In this document: positions 1 to 5,819 of the stretch, piece by piece
How positions within the stretch are numbered: the stretch's first letter is position 1
How the letters are laid out: every line of letters starts with the position of its first letter
Assembly (NCBI GenBank): GCA_023411395.1
Contig: JAEYOV010000031.1
Location: 1 to 11,223, forward strand
Source of the DNA: Bacillota bacterium
GTDB taxonomy: Bacteria > Bacillota > Clostridia > Christensenellales > Aristaeellaceae
DNA length: 11,223 nucleotides
Direction: 5' to 3'
Position numbers and translations under genes: made by a program
Notes under the pieces: model-generated
Seen by the model: only the letters and a program-made list of their open reading frames with translations
Told to the model about the DNA's origin: nothing
Databases searched by the model: none

Positions 1-25
1 GTGTCTCCTCTATCTACAACACAAA

Positions 26-47
26 CCCCCCCCCCCCCCCCCCCCCC
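26..47. repeat. Poly-C tract of 22 bases at the left end
   Basis: This is an uninterrupted run of C, 25 bases from the end of the window and about 25 bases before the -35 element of the first promoter. Such tracts can be slippage-prone. Because the right end also finishes next to a poly-G run, an assembly or sequencing artefact is at least as likely as biology. Confidence 0.9.
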
Positions 48-72
48 TTTCATCCCTATCCCGACTCCCTTC

Positions 73-100
73 TTGACACCGGCTCCCGCCATGGTATACT
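73..100 (+). promoter_or_regulatory. Sigma-A type promoter of the small membrane protein gene
   Basis: A perfect -35 TTGACA (73-78) is followed after 16 bases by TATACT (95-100), one mismatch from the -10 consensus. The predicted start near 107 leaves a leader of about 30 bases carrying the AGGAGG site. The arrangement resembles the metK promoter, which also has CTTGACA and CCATGGTA. Confidence 0.75.
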
Positions 101-135
101 GTTCCATGCATTGATACACAAAAAGGAGGTCCCTC

Positions 136-420
136 ATGCGGGCACTGGGCAGACTGATGACATTCCTTGGCATCGTGACCCTGCTGGCGGGCGGCTACGG
201 CTACGCGGCCGTCCACACCTCCTACTCGCCGGGGCTTTACAGCTGGGTGGCGGAAACCTTTGTCAACATCGGCGGCCTGCGCTTCAGCCTCAGCCATCCG
301 CAATACTTATTGCGGGGCCTGCAGGCCTTTACGGTCACCTACCGCCTGGGGCTGGCATTGGGCGGCCTGGGCGGGATCATGATGGGCGGGGTGCTGGCCG
401 GCATGATCAGGAGGCCGTAG
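136..420 (+). CDS. Small membrane protein with two predicted transmembrane helices (hypothetical)
   Basis: I do not recognise the family. The 94-residue product has a hydrophobic helix at about residues 7-26 and a second Gly/Met/Leu-rich one at about 69-90. They are joined by a roughly 40-residue, mildly aromatic loop, and the protein ends in a positive Arg-Arg-Pro tail. A short basic N-terminus and no cleavage site suggest an integral hairpin membrane protein rather than an exported one. The start is set by AGGAGG at 124-129, six bases before the ATG, and a promoter lies just upstream. It is the first gene in the window and appears monocistronic. Its stop codon lies inside the 3' end of the convergent gene (14 shared bases), so the two transcripts must overlap. 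Function is unknown. Confidence 0.75.
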   Translation: MRALGRLMTFLGIVTLLAGGYGYAAVHTSYSPGLYSWVAETFVNIGGLRFSLSHPQYLLRGLQAFTVTYRLGLALGGLGGIMMGGVLAGMIRRP

Positions 421-1447
421 CGTACGGACTGTTTGAATATGCCTCAATCAAAAGCCACCGGAAGGTCAGGTCGTTCACCCGATTTTGCGCCGATAGCCAG
501 TCCGCCTCCAAAGAAAGGCCCGTATACTGCGTCCACTTTGTAAAGTAGTAGTGGCGCAGTTTTTTTGTGAACATGCCGCCGCTGTCATGCAGCATTTGGC
601 GCACCTGCGTAAGCTGCCTGCCCATGGCCTCCACCAGCGGGATAACTTTAAGCCTCGCCACCATTTCCGTGCGGTGAAACCACAGCATCCATTCCCTGCC
701 GTCAAGAGCGGCCATGTCGTCATTAAAATTGTTCATGTAAACGGAGGCCGGGGAAATTACCTGATGCTTGTGCAAAAGCTTGATTGGCGGTATGGGCGAC
801 AGCTCCGCCAGCCGGGTTACGGCCCGGGCCAGCATAGCGGTGTTTTCCTGCGTGCGCCACATTTTCGTGTGGGCCAGCAGCCTAAGATGGTACACGCAGG
901 GCCACTGAACAAAGGGCCGAAAGACGTTTATGCCCTTGTACGTTTCATACACGTCCTCCATGCGCCGAACGCCGGCCGCGAACCGGAACACATCCAGCGC
1001 CTCGTCTATCCTCTCCCGAACAAAATCATGGTTTTCCTCCCCGGCGCAGGCAAACACCCAGGCGCGCATCAGCTTCGAGCCGCCCAGATGCCACTCGTCC
1101 AGGGGCTTGCCCACCCGTTCCATGCAGCCCCTGTCAAATTCCTCCCCCCGGGCGGTGATGGCACGCAGCGCGGCCTGCACAGCGGGATGGCTGGGCTCCA
1201 CGCCCTTTTCCATCAGGTACCGGATGGCGCTTTCCGGTTCGTTGGTGCCGTGAAAGTACCCGCCCAGCCAGCCATCCTCCTTTTGCAGGGCAAGGATGCG
1301 CACAACCTCCTTTTCCGCAAGAATTTTTCCTTGCAGCGCCTTCATCTCGGGGGAGGCGGTGTCCTCGTGGAAAATCTCCTTGCGTATACGGTAGGCGATA
1401 GAGGGGCAGGCCGTGTTTGCAAGCTGAAATGCAATCTTTTGATCCAT
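407..1447 (-). CDS. Hypothetical all-helical protein, possible alpha/alpha-toroid (prenyltransferase/squalene-cyclase-like) fold
   Basis: The product has 346 residues, no signal peptide and no membrane segment, so it is probably cytoplasmic. The frame is open further upstream to 1609, but I chose the ATG at 1447 because GAGGTG lies just before it and an extended -10 promoter sits at 1484-1492; the longer start would overlap that promoter. Around residues 51-63 the motif LALQKEDGWLGGY resembles the Q-x-x-D-G-x-W-G motifs of terpenoid cyclase/prenyltransferase toroids, and the rest is helical with Trp- and His-rich stretches. That suggests the fold but not the activity: I see no DxDD or clear zinc site, so an enzymatic role is unsupported. 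The gene converges with the small membrane protein gene and diverges from metK. It could equally be an uncharacterised helical-repeat protein. Confidence 0.75.
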   Translation of the reverse strand: MDQKIAFQLANTACPSIAYRIRKEIFHEDTASPEMKALQGKILAEKEVVRILALQKEDGWLGGYFHGTNEPESAIRYLMEKGVEPSHPAVQAALRAITARGEEFDRGCMERVGKPLDEWHLGGSKLMRAWVFACAGEENHDFVRERIDEALDVFRFAAGVRRMEDVYETYKGINVFRPFVQWPCVYHLRLLAHTKMWRTQENTAMLARAVTRLAELSPIPPIKLLHKHQVISPASVYMNNFNDDMAALDGREWMLWFHRTEMVARLKVIPLVEAMGRQLTQVRQMLHDSGGMFTKKLRHYYFTKWTQYTGLSLEADWLSAQNRVNDLTFRWLLIEAYSNSPYATAS

Positions 1448-1483
1448 GGCGCACCTCTTTCGCAATGATGCATCTTTTTCCAT

Positions 1484-1492
1484 ATTGTAACA
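1484..1492 (-). promoter_or_regulatory. Candidate extended -10 promoter of the leftward helical-protein gene
   Basis: On the minus strand TG-T-TACAAT forms an extended -10 element about 37 bases before the ATG at 1447. The -35 region 17 bases upstream (1507-1512, TATATA) is poor, as is common for extended -10 promoters. The predicted leader of about 30 bases includes the GAGGTG ribosome binding site. Confidence 0.5.
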
Positions 1493-1530
1493 CAGAAGAA
1501 CGCAAATATATATTCCCATATGAAGTTTTT

Positions 1531-1590
1531 CGGGGATGGGTCCGGGAAGGGGCATTTTTTCAAAAAGGCCCCTTCCCGCATACCTCCCCG
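1531..1590. repeat. Large nested palindrome between divergent promoters
   Basis: The inner arms GGGAAGGGGC (1544-1553) and GCCCCTTCCC (1568-1577) pair perfectly. A T-run and an A-run inside can extend the stem after one mismatch. Outer arms CGGGGA (1531-1536) and TCCCCG (1585-1590) add a second helix. Neither strand has a T-run directly after the stem, so it is not a standard terminator. It lies just before the metK -35 element and behind the leftward promoter. Confidence 0.7.
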
Positions 1591-1602
1591 TAAATCCACC
1601 CC

Positions 1603-1631
1603 TTGACATCCTTGTCCTTCCATGGTACTAT
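1603..1631 (+). promoter_or_regulatory. Sigma-A promoter of the SAM riboswitch-metK transcript
   Basis: TTGACA (1603-1608) is separated by exactly 17 bases from TACTAT (1626-1631). The expected transcription start near 1638 puts the complete riboswitch at the very 5' end of the RNA, as expected for S-box leaders. Confidence 0.8.
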
Positions 1632-1651
1632 ACCCCTGCAAAATTGAACAC

Positions 1652-1760
1652 CTTATCCAGAGTGGCGGAGGGACGGGCCCGATGAAACCCGGCAACCGGC
1701 TTTTTGCTTGGTGCCAAATCCCGCAGCGCGGCACGCCGTTAGGCAGCGTTGGCAGATAAG
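1652..1760 (+). ncRNA. SAM-I riboswitch (S box leader)
   Basis: The conserved S-box core is present in order: CTTATC opening P1, AGAGTGG-GGAGGGAC, GGCCCGATGAAACCCGGCAACC, GGTGCCAAATCC, then the closing GGCAGATAAG that pairs with the first arm. This aptamer binds S-adenosylmethionine; binding stabilises P1 and favours the downstream terminator, switching off the gene when SAM is plentiful. Here it precedes SAM synthetase itself, so the circuit is direct product feedback. A small perfect hairpin (GATCG-ATA-CGATC, 1764-1776) follows, between aptamer and terminator. Confidence 0.96.
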
Positions 1761-1781
1761 GAAGATCGATACGATCCAAAC

Positions 1782-1817
1782 CGCCTGCTTGTGCCGAGCA
1801 GGCGTTTTCGTTTTTTT
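1782..1817 (+). terminator. Intrinsic terminator of the SAM-I expression platform
   Basis: CGCCTGCT (1782-1789) and AGCAGGCG (1797-1804) form a perfect 8-base-pair stem with a 7-base loop. TTTTCG and then seven T follow. It sits between the aptamer and the metK ribosome binding site, so it works as the SAM-responsive transcription-off structure. Confidence 0.9.
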
Positions 1818-1836
1818 GCGGAAGGAGTCAAAAATC

Positions 1837-3039
1837 ATGCGTCAATTGTTCACATCCGAATCCGTCACCGAGGGCCATCCCGACAAAATGTGCGACCAGA
1901 TATCCGACGCGGTGCTGGACGCGATTCTGGAAAAAGACCCCATGGCCCGGGTCGCCTGCGAAACCTGCGCCACCACCGGCATGGTGATGGTGATGGGCGA
2001 AATCACAACCAATACCTACGTGTCCATCGACGACATCGCAAGAAAAGTCATCCTGGACATTGGCTACCTAAGCTCCGACCTGTGCTTTGACGGGTATAGC
2101 TGCGCTGTGCTGACCGCCGTGCACGAGCAGTCGCCCGACATCGCCATGGGTGTGGACAACGCCCTGGAAACCAGGGACGGCGCAAGCGAGCACGACACCG
2201 GCGCCGGCGACCAGGGCATGATGTTCGGCTTTGCCTGCGACGAAACGCCGGAGATGATGCCCATGCCCATCGCGCTTTCTCATAGGCTCACCCGCAAGAT
2301 GGCGGAGCTGCGCAAGAACGGCACGCTTCCCTGGATGCGCCCCGACGGCAAATCGCAGGTGACCGTGGCCTATGAGGATGGCGCGCCCGTGCATGTGGAC
2401 GCGGTGGTCATCTCCACCCAGCACAGCCAGGATGTTTCCCTGGATACGATCCGGCACGAAATTGTGGAAAAGATCATTCAGGCGGTTATCCCCCCGAACT
2501 TGTTGGACAAGAACACGAAAATCTTCGTGAACCCCACCGGCCGGTTCGTGCTGGGCGGCCCCGCCGGCGACAGCGGGCTTACCGGCCGCAAGATCGTGGT
2601 GGATACCTACGGCGGCTACACCCGCCACGGCGGCGGCGCTTTCAGCGGCAAGGACCCCACCAAGGTCGACCGCTCCGCCGCCTACGCCTGCCGCCACGCC
2701 GCCAAGAACGTAGTGGCCGCCGGGCTCGCAAAAAAGTGCGAAATCCAGGTCGCCTACGCCATTGGCGTGGCGCACCCCGTGAGCCTGTTTGTGGATACCA
2801 TGGGCACCGGCATCATGCCCGATGAGGATTTGGCAAAGCTCATTGAACAGGTCTTCGACTTCAGGCCCAACGCTATCATAAAGCGGCTGGATTTGCGCAG
2901 GCCCATCTATCGCGCCACCGCCGCCTATGGGCACTTCGGCAGGACGGATGTGGATTTGCCGTGGGAGAAGACGGATATGGTGGATGTGCTGAAGGCGGCG
3001 GCAGGGGCGCTGCCCCTGCACCCCGCCAAAGGGATATAA
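1837..3039 (+). CDS. metK: S-adenosylmethionine synthetase (methionine adenosyltransferase)
   Basis: The enzyme makes S-adenosylmethionine from methionine and ATP, releasing phosphate and pyrophosphate; it is a cytoplasmic Mg2+- and K+-dependent enzyme, usually a tetramer. The 400-residue product is the normal family length. Visible signatures are GHPDK at residues 13-17 (ATP and metal binding His/Asp/Lys), Glu42, GAGDQGMMFG at 122-131, and the glycine-rich phosphate loop GGGAFSGKDPTKVDRS at 265-280. Conserved C-terminal text includes YAIGVAHPVSL. No key residue seems missing. The frame is open upstream to 1708, but that would translate the riboswitch and terminator; AAGGAG at 1822-1827 supports the ATG at 1837. 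It is monocistronic, controlled by the SAM-I leader, and followed by a terminator. Confidence 0.98.
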   Translation: MRQLFTSESVTEGHPDKMCDQISDAVLDAILEKDPMARVACETCATTGMVMVMGEITTNTYVSIDDIARKVILDIGYLSSDLCFDGYSCAVLTAVHEQSPDIAMGVDNALETRDGASEHDTGAGDQGMMFGFACDETPEMMPMPIALSHRLTRKMAELRKNGTLPWMRPDGKSQVTVAYEDGAPVHVDAVVISTQHSQDVSLDTIRHEIVEKIIQAVIPPNLLDKNTKIFVNPTGRFVLGGPAGDSGLTGRKIVVDTYGGYTRHGGGAFSGKDPTKVDRSAAYACRHAAKNVVAAGLAKKCEIQVAYAIGVAHPVSLFVDTMGTGIMPDEDLAKLIEQVFDFRPNAIIKRLDLRRPIYRATAAYGHFGRTDVDLPWEKTDMVDVLKAAAGALPLHPAKGI

Positions 3040-3049
3040 CCCCTTTGGA

Positions 3050-3066
3050 ATCCCCATATTGGGGAT
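3050..3066. repeat. Short perfect hairpin just after metK
   Basis: ATCCCC (3050-3055) and GGGGAT (3061-3066) form a stem with a five-base loop 10 bases after the metK stop. No T-run follows directly, so it is more likely an RNA 3'-end stabilising or processing stem than the terminator itself. Confidence 0.5.
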
Positions 3067-3087
3067 AGCAGTAAGATTTTTTCATAA

Positions 3088-3125
3088 AGCAAGGCTGCGA
3101 CGATTTGTTGCGGCCTTGTTTATTA
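3088..3125 (+). terminator. Probable metK transcription terminator
   Basis: AGCAAGGCTGC (3088-3098) can pair with GCGGCCTTGTT (3110-3120), including G-U pairs, around an 11-base loop. The T-rich run TTGTTTATTA follows. It lies 50 bases after metK, with no further gene on this strand for 2.7 kb. Confidence 0.65.
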
Positions 3126-3189
3126 CTACTCAAAAATAGAAATGTACCGATGGTTATAAGCATAGTAGATTAAAACACGCTCCGCGCGC

Positions 3190-3269
3190 TGTCATCCTGA
3201 GGAACGCAGTGACGAAGGATCTTGCCGCACCATGGTAAACCAAGATCCTTCACTTCGTTCAGGATGACA
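3190..3269. repeat. Imperfect inverted repeat (hairpin element of the GTCATCCTGA type)
   Basis: The left arm starts TGTCATCCTGA and ends AAGGATCTTG (3190-3224); the right arm is its reverse complement (3241-3269), with differences only in the middle, where the left arm is six bases longer. Similar hairpins beginning GTCATCCTGA are familiar as dispersed intergenic repeats in gut Firmicutes, but only one copy is in this window, so its repeat status here is inferred. It lies in the gene-free stretch 3040-3473. Confidence 0.75.
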
Positions 3270-3387
3270 CGGCCGGGGGTTGGTTGAAGAAAGCTGCGGC
3301 ATTTTGATGTGCTTTGCTTTTTAGGCATAAAGCCTTCCCCTGGAGGGTTCCGGAATTCCTCCCACGCTGTGGCTCCGTAACCGAAGC

Positions 3388-3421
3388 CGATTGAGCCAGA
3401 TGAACTGGGGGTTAGGCAATT
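3388..3421 (+). repeat. Left arm of a diverged inverted repeat flanking the AT-rich island
   Basis: This segment, starting CGATTGAGCCAG, matches the reverse complement of 5635-5668 at 27 of 34 positions without gaps, and the first 12 are identical. A GTAA-CG patch just outside also matches but at a different distance. It stands where the composition turns AT-rich. The remainder of 3270-3387 holds no gene I can support, only non-coding DNA that may contain degraded repeat sequence. Confidence 0.6.
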
Positions 3422-3473
3422 ATTGAGTATGATTTCAAAAGCATAGGGTAGTGCCTAATTATTCTTTTAGGAG

Positions 3474-5393
3474 CTATTCGTCTTTCTTAATCCATTCTTC
3501 ACTTAGGCAAAATTCTTCATTAATCTTAATAATTATTAGCGCAAGCACAGAAAGAAAAATACTATAATTAAGTTCGTGCTCATTTTCATTATGGGACTGA
3601 GTACCATGTAAATATCTATTACGTAGCTCTAAACCATTGATGAATTCAGAGCGATTCATTAAATAATTGAGATAATCCTGCTCTGGTTTTGAAAACAATG
3701 TACTTCCGTATTCGATCATGTCGTGCTTTTCCATCCACTTGACTGATTCTCTTAATTTGTAAAGATAAGTGGTGCGCAAAGTACCATGTTCATATAGTTG
3801 CTTTAAAGTCATAACTCGGCCAGCATGCATCTTTATTTTTCTTCCGTTTTCTATTTGCAAGAAACCATTTTCCTGAAGCCAAGTAACGTCAAATTTGAAA
3901 CGATGATAGTCGTCTAAATATACCTCCTCATGGCAAAGTAAATCATAGAAACAATGATAGGTTTTATTCAATCGTGGGATATAGGATAGCATGGTCTGGT
4001 CCGAGAAAAAATACTGAACAGCTGACTTGTATATATCTCCTTTACCATATATGTATTTTCTGTTGAGCAAGCTTGGTACATCCTTGAAAAGCAGAGGGTC
4101 AGAAGAAATTTGCATCAAATCATGATCTATGGTCTTATATTCGCAGAATAACTTGAATTGCTTCAAAATAGATTCTATTTCTGATGCGGTCGACCTGCAT
4201 TTCTCAAGAAAGCTAGCTTCACCAGATGGCATTGATACAAGAAAGCCTTCAACATCAAATTCATTTTTCAGATAATCCATAAAAAACCAAGTGAAAACAT
4301 CCTCAAGGCGAATATGATTTTCTTGGAGACATCGACGATAAGCAATCATTTGTAATCTGGACAAGCTTTGTAATTGGTTAAACTTTATACATGTAAAGTA
4401 CTGATTACGCCCTTTGATGTTTAAAAATCGTTCTGTGAATGTTAGCATATGTACTTGATGTACTAGCTGAGATCGATATTGTAAATCCGTGAAGTCGAAC
4501 AAATAAATGAAGTTGTTAAGAAGTGTAGGTGAATCACGATTTTCCTTGATCCATTTTGTACTGTACGTTGCTATTAGCCTATTATTCTGGTATTCGATTC
4601 TTTTTTCTTCTAATTGATCGTCAGAAAATGTCACTTCAATACTATATTCAAAACGACCACCAGAATCAGAATGCCTTTCAACGGTGTTTATGTATTTTCT
4701 TTTAGCTGCCAGCTTCGTTGTGTTAAGAAACGAAAATTCCTTTGAACCGTGGAAAATCAGATTCAAATAATTGGGGTTAGGATTGTCAGATTCAATATAA
4801 CGAATAACAATATCCTCCATCTCTGTTTTTGTTATTTCAGATGGAAAATACAAAGTCATTGTGCCACGGTCTTGTTGAACAACATATTTAGCAAGCAATA
4901 ATTCTGCGTTAACACAATCCGACAAGAATAGTTCTTTTAGCGCATTGCCGTAATGTTGAACGAGTTGTTTTTGCCATAAAACCTCATATAGCACAAAATT
5001 GCCTGATGAGAAAGACGTTTTAAATACTAAAGGACTGATGTGTTTATAAGACTTATGGCTATCTAATAGGTACCAAAAATTTTCAGTATATGTTATATCG
5101 ACTGCCTCGAAAACAGAAAGGAAATTCATATCTGAGATTCTTGAGAAGTATTTTCCTATTTGGCTATCAAAACGTCTAACAATATTGATATACTCGTCTT
5201 CCTTTTCTGCCGCCCAGCTTTTCATTAACCCATGATCGAAGAAGCATTTTATATTATAAAGCTCTATTATTTCGTTTACATCGTCATATACTTTTGTACC
5301 ATCGAAGCGTTGAATGACCTGTTCAGCAATCATCAGGTTGTTCCTACAACTCAAATCTGTTGCAGAATAGAATTTAACTCTGTCGTTTTCCAT
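3474..5393 (-). CDS. Uncharacterised protein with C-terminal HEPN-type RNxxxH motif (candidate defence/toxin RNase)
   Basis: The family of the whole 639-residue protein is not recognised. Near the C-terminus the text ELRNRYLHG gives R591-N592-x3-H596, the R-(N/H/D)-x-x-x-H signature of HEPN ribonuclease domains. It is followed by a polar linker and a long hydrophobic helix, which fits the last HEPN helices. The preceding 580 residues look like mixed alpha/beta: roughly 1-220 helical, 230-340 with strand-like text, 340-560 helical; no nucleotide-binding or protease motif is apparent. There is no signal peptide or membrane anchor. I prefer the ATG at 5393, which has GAGGA five to six bases upstream, over the ATG at 5405, which has a poor site. 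The gene stands alone and is far more AT-rich than its neighbours, suggesting acquisition. By analogy with single-gene HEPN abortive-infection proteins it may cleave RNA on phage infection; that is inference. Confidence 0.8.
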   Translation of the reverse strand: MENDRVKFYSATDLSCRNNLMIAEQVIQRFDGTKVYDDVNEIIELYNIKCFFDHGLMKSWAAEKEDEYINIVRRFDSQIGKYFSRISDMNFLSVFEAVDITYTENFWYLLDSHKSYKHISPLVFKTSFSSGNFVLYEVLWQKQLVQHYGNALKELFLSDCVNAELLLAKYVVQQDRGTMTLYFPSEITKTEMEDIVIRYIESDNPNPNYLNLIFHGSKEFSFLNTTKLAAKRKYINTVERHSDSGGRFEYSIEVTFSDDQLEEKRIEYQNNRLIATYSTKWIKENRDSPTLLNNFIYLFDFTDLQYRSQLVHQVHMLTFTERFLNIKGRNQYFTCIKFNQLQSLSRLQMIAYRRCLQENHIRLEDVFTWFFMDYLKNEFDVEGFLVSMPSGEASFLEKCRSTASEIESILKQFKLFCEYKTIDHDLMQISSDPLLFKDVPSLLNRKYIYGKGDIYKSAVQYFFSDQTMLSYIPRLNKTYHCFYDLLCHEEVYLDDYHRFKFDVTWLQENGFLQIENGRKIKMHAGRVMTLKQLYEHGTLRTTYLYKLRESVKWMEKHDMIEYGSTLFSKPEQDYLNYLMNRSEFINGLELRNRYLHGTQSHNENEHELNYSIFLSVLALIIIKINEEFCLSEEWIKKDE

Positions 5394-5413
5394 GCAATTC
5401 CTCATTTCTCGTG

Positions 5414-5435
5414 ATGTATACTTGCATACATGTAT
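5414..5435. promoter_or_regulatory. Operator-like palindrome upstream of the HEPN-type gene
   Basis: ATGTAT (5414-5419) and ATACAT (5426-5431) are perfect inverted arms around a 6-base spacer. The right arm is also part of the perfect 10-base palindrome ATACATGTAT (5426-5435). It lies between the likely -10 element and the start codon and touches the -10, a natural repressor position. No regulator gene is adjacent. Confidence 0.4.
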
Positions 5436-5442
5436 TTTAGCA
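5434..5442 (-). promoter_or_regulatory. Candidate extended -10 promoter of the HEPN-type gene
   Basis: On the minus strand TG-C-TAAAAT forms an extended -10 about 40 bases before the preferred ATG at 5393. There is no convincing -35. A second TATAAT lies further upstream near 5490 but also lacks a good -35, so the promoter choice is uncertain in this AT-rich DNA. Confidence 0.35.
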
Positions 5443-5634
5443 CTTATTTTAATTAGCGGATAGATAAAAGTGATATCATGTCCTTCATTATATTAAATGC
5501 TGAAAAGACTTTTCGTGGCATTATCTATAATATTATCACAAATATAGTAATGCGTGTTGGCTCGAAGAAAGGATTACACAGCTAACTATTGATTATTCTG
5601 CGAAGCCCAAAGGATAACGCCAATTTAAGGACAG
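5443..5634. other. AT-rich intergenic stretch, right part of the island
   Basis: No gene, RNA or further repeat is supported here. The AT-rich composition continues to about 5600 and then returns to the level of the flanking genes. An open frame starting near 5589 runs into the next gene but has no ribosome binding site and no signal of coding use before 5820. Confidence 0.5.
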
Positions 5635-5668
5635 AATCGCCTGACCCCTGTTCCAACTGGCTCAATCG
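5635..5668 (-). repeat. Right arm of a diverged inverted repeat flanking the AT-rich island
   Basis: Read on the minus strand it begins CGATTGAGCCAG and matches 3388-3421 at 27 of 34 positions. The two arms face each other across the AT-rich gene, about 2.2 kb apart. Between this arm and the ribosome binding site at 5808 I see no convincing promoter or other structure. Confidence 0.6.
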
Positions 5669-5819
5669 ATGCGTTGGCTCGCGATTACTCACCCGCCCCA
5701 AACACCATACCTTTTCACCCCTTAATCAAAAAATTACATCCCATGGAACAAACTTCCTTCCCTCCATCGTTACATTTTGGATGATACAGGAAAAACGCAC
5801 ATCGTTGAAGGAGGCCCCC

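Noticed and set aside
551..1468. Long rightward open frame opposite the helical-protein gene
   Set aside because: It is antisense to a better-supported gene, has no ribosome binding site, and its His/Pro/Arg-rich text is typical of the reverse frame of G+C-rich coding DNA.
1708..1836. N-terminal extension of metK through the leader
   Set aside because: It would translate the riboswitch and terminator; the ATG at 1837 has a proper site and gives the normal family length.
3001..3019. Perfect hairpin GCAGGGGC/GCCCCTGC as a terminator
   Set aside because: It lies within the last metK codons and has no T-run; the downstream stem at 3088-3120 is the better terminator.
2068..3057. Long leftward open frame opposite metK
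   Set aside because: metK is certain on the other strand; the reverse frame is a compositional shadow rich in Gly, Ala and His.
3411..3458. TTAGGCA/TGCCTAA inverted repeat after the HEPN-type gene as a terminator or mobile-element end
   Set aside because: The arms are only seven bases with a spacer over 30 and no T-run; chance is sufficient in AT-rich DNA.
5589..5819. N-terminal extension of the secreted protein from an ATG at 5589
   Set aside because: There is no ribosome binding site, and the extension would bury the signal peptide, which starts right after AAGGAGG at the ATG at 5820.
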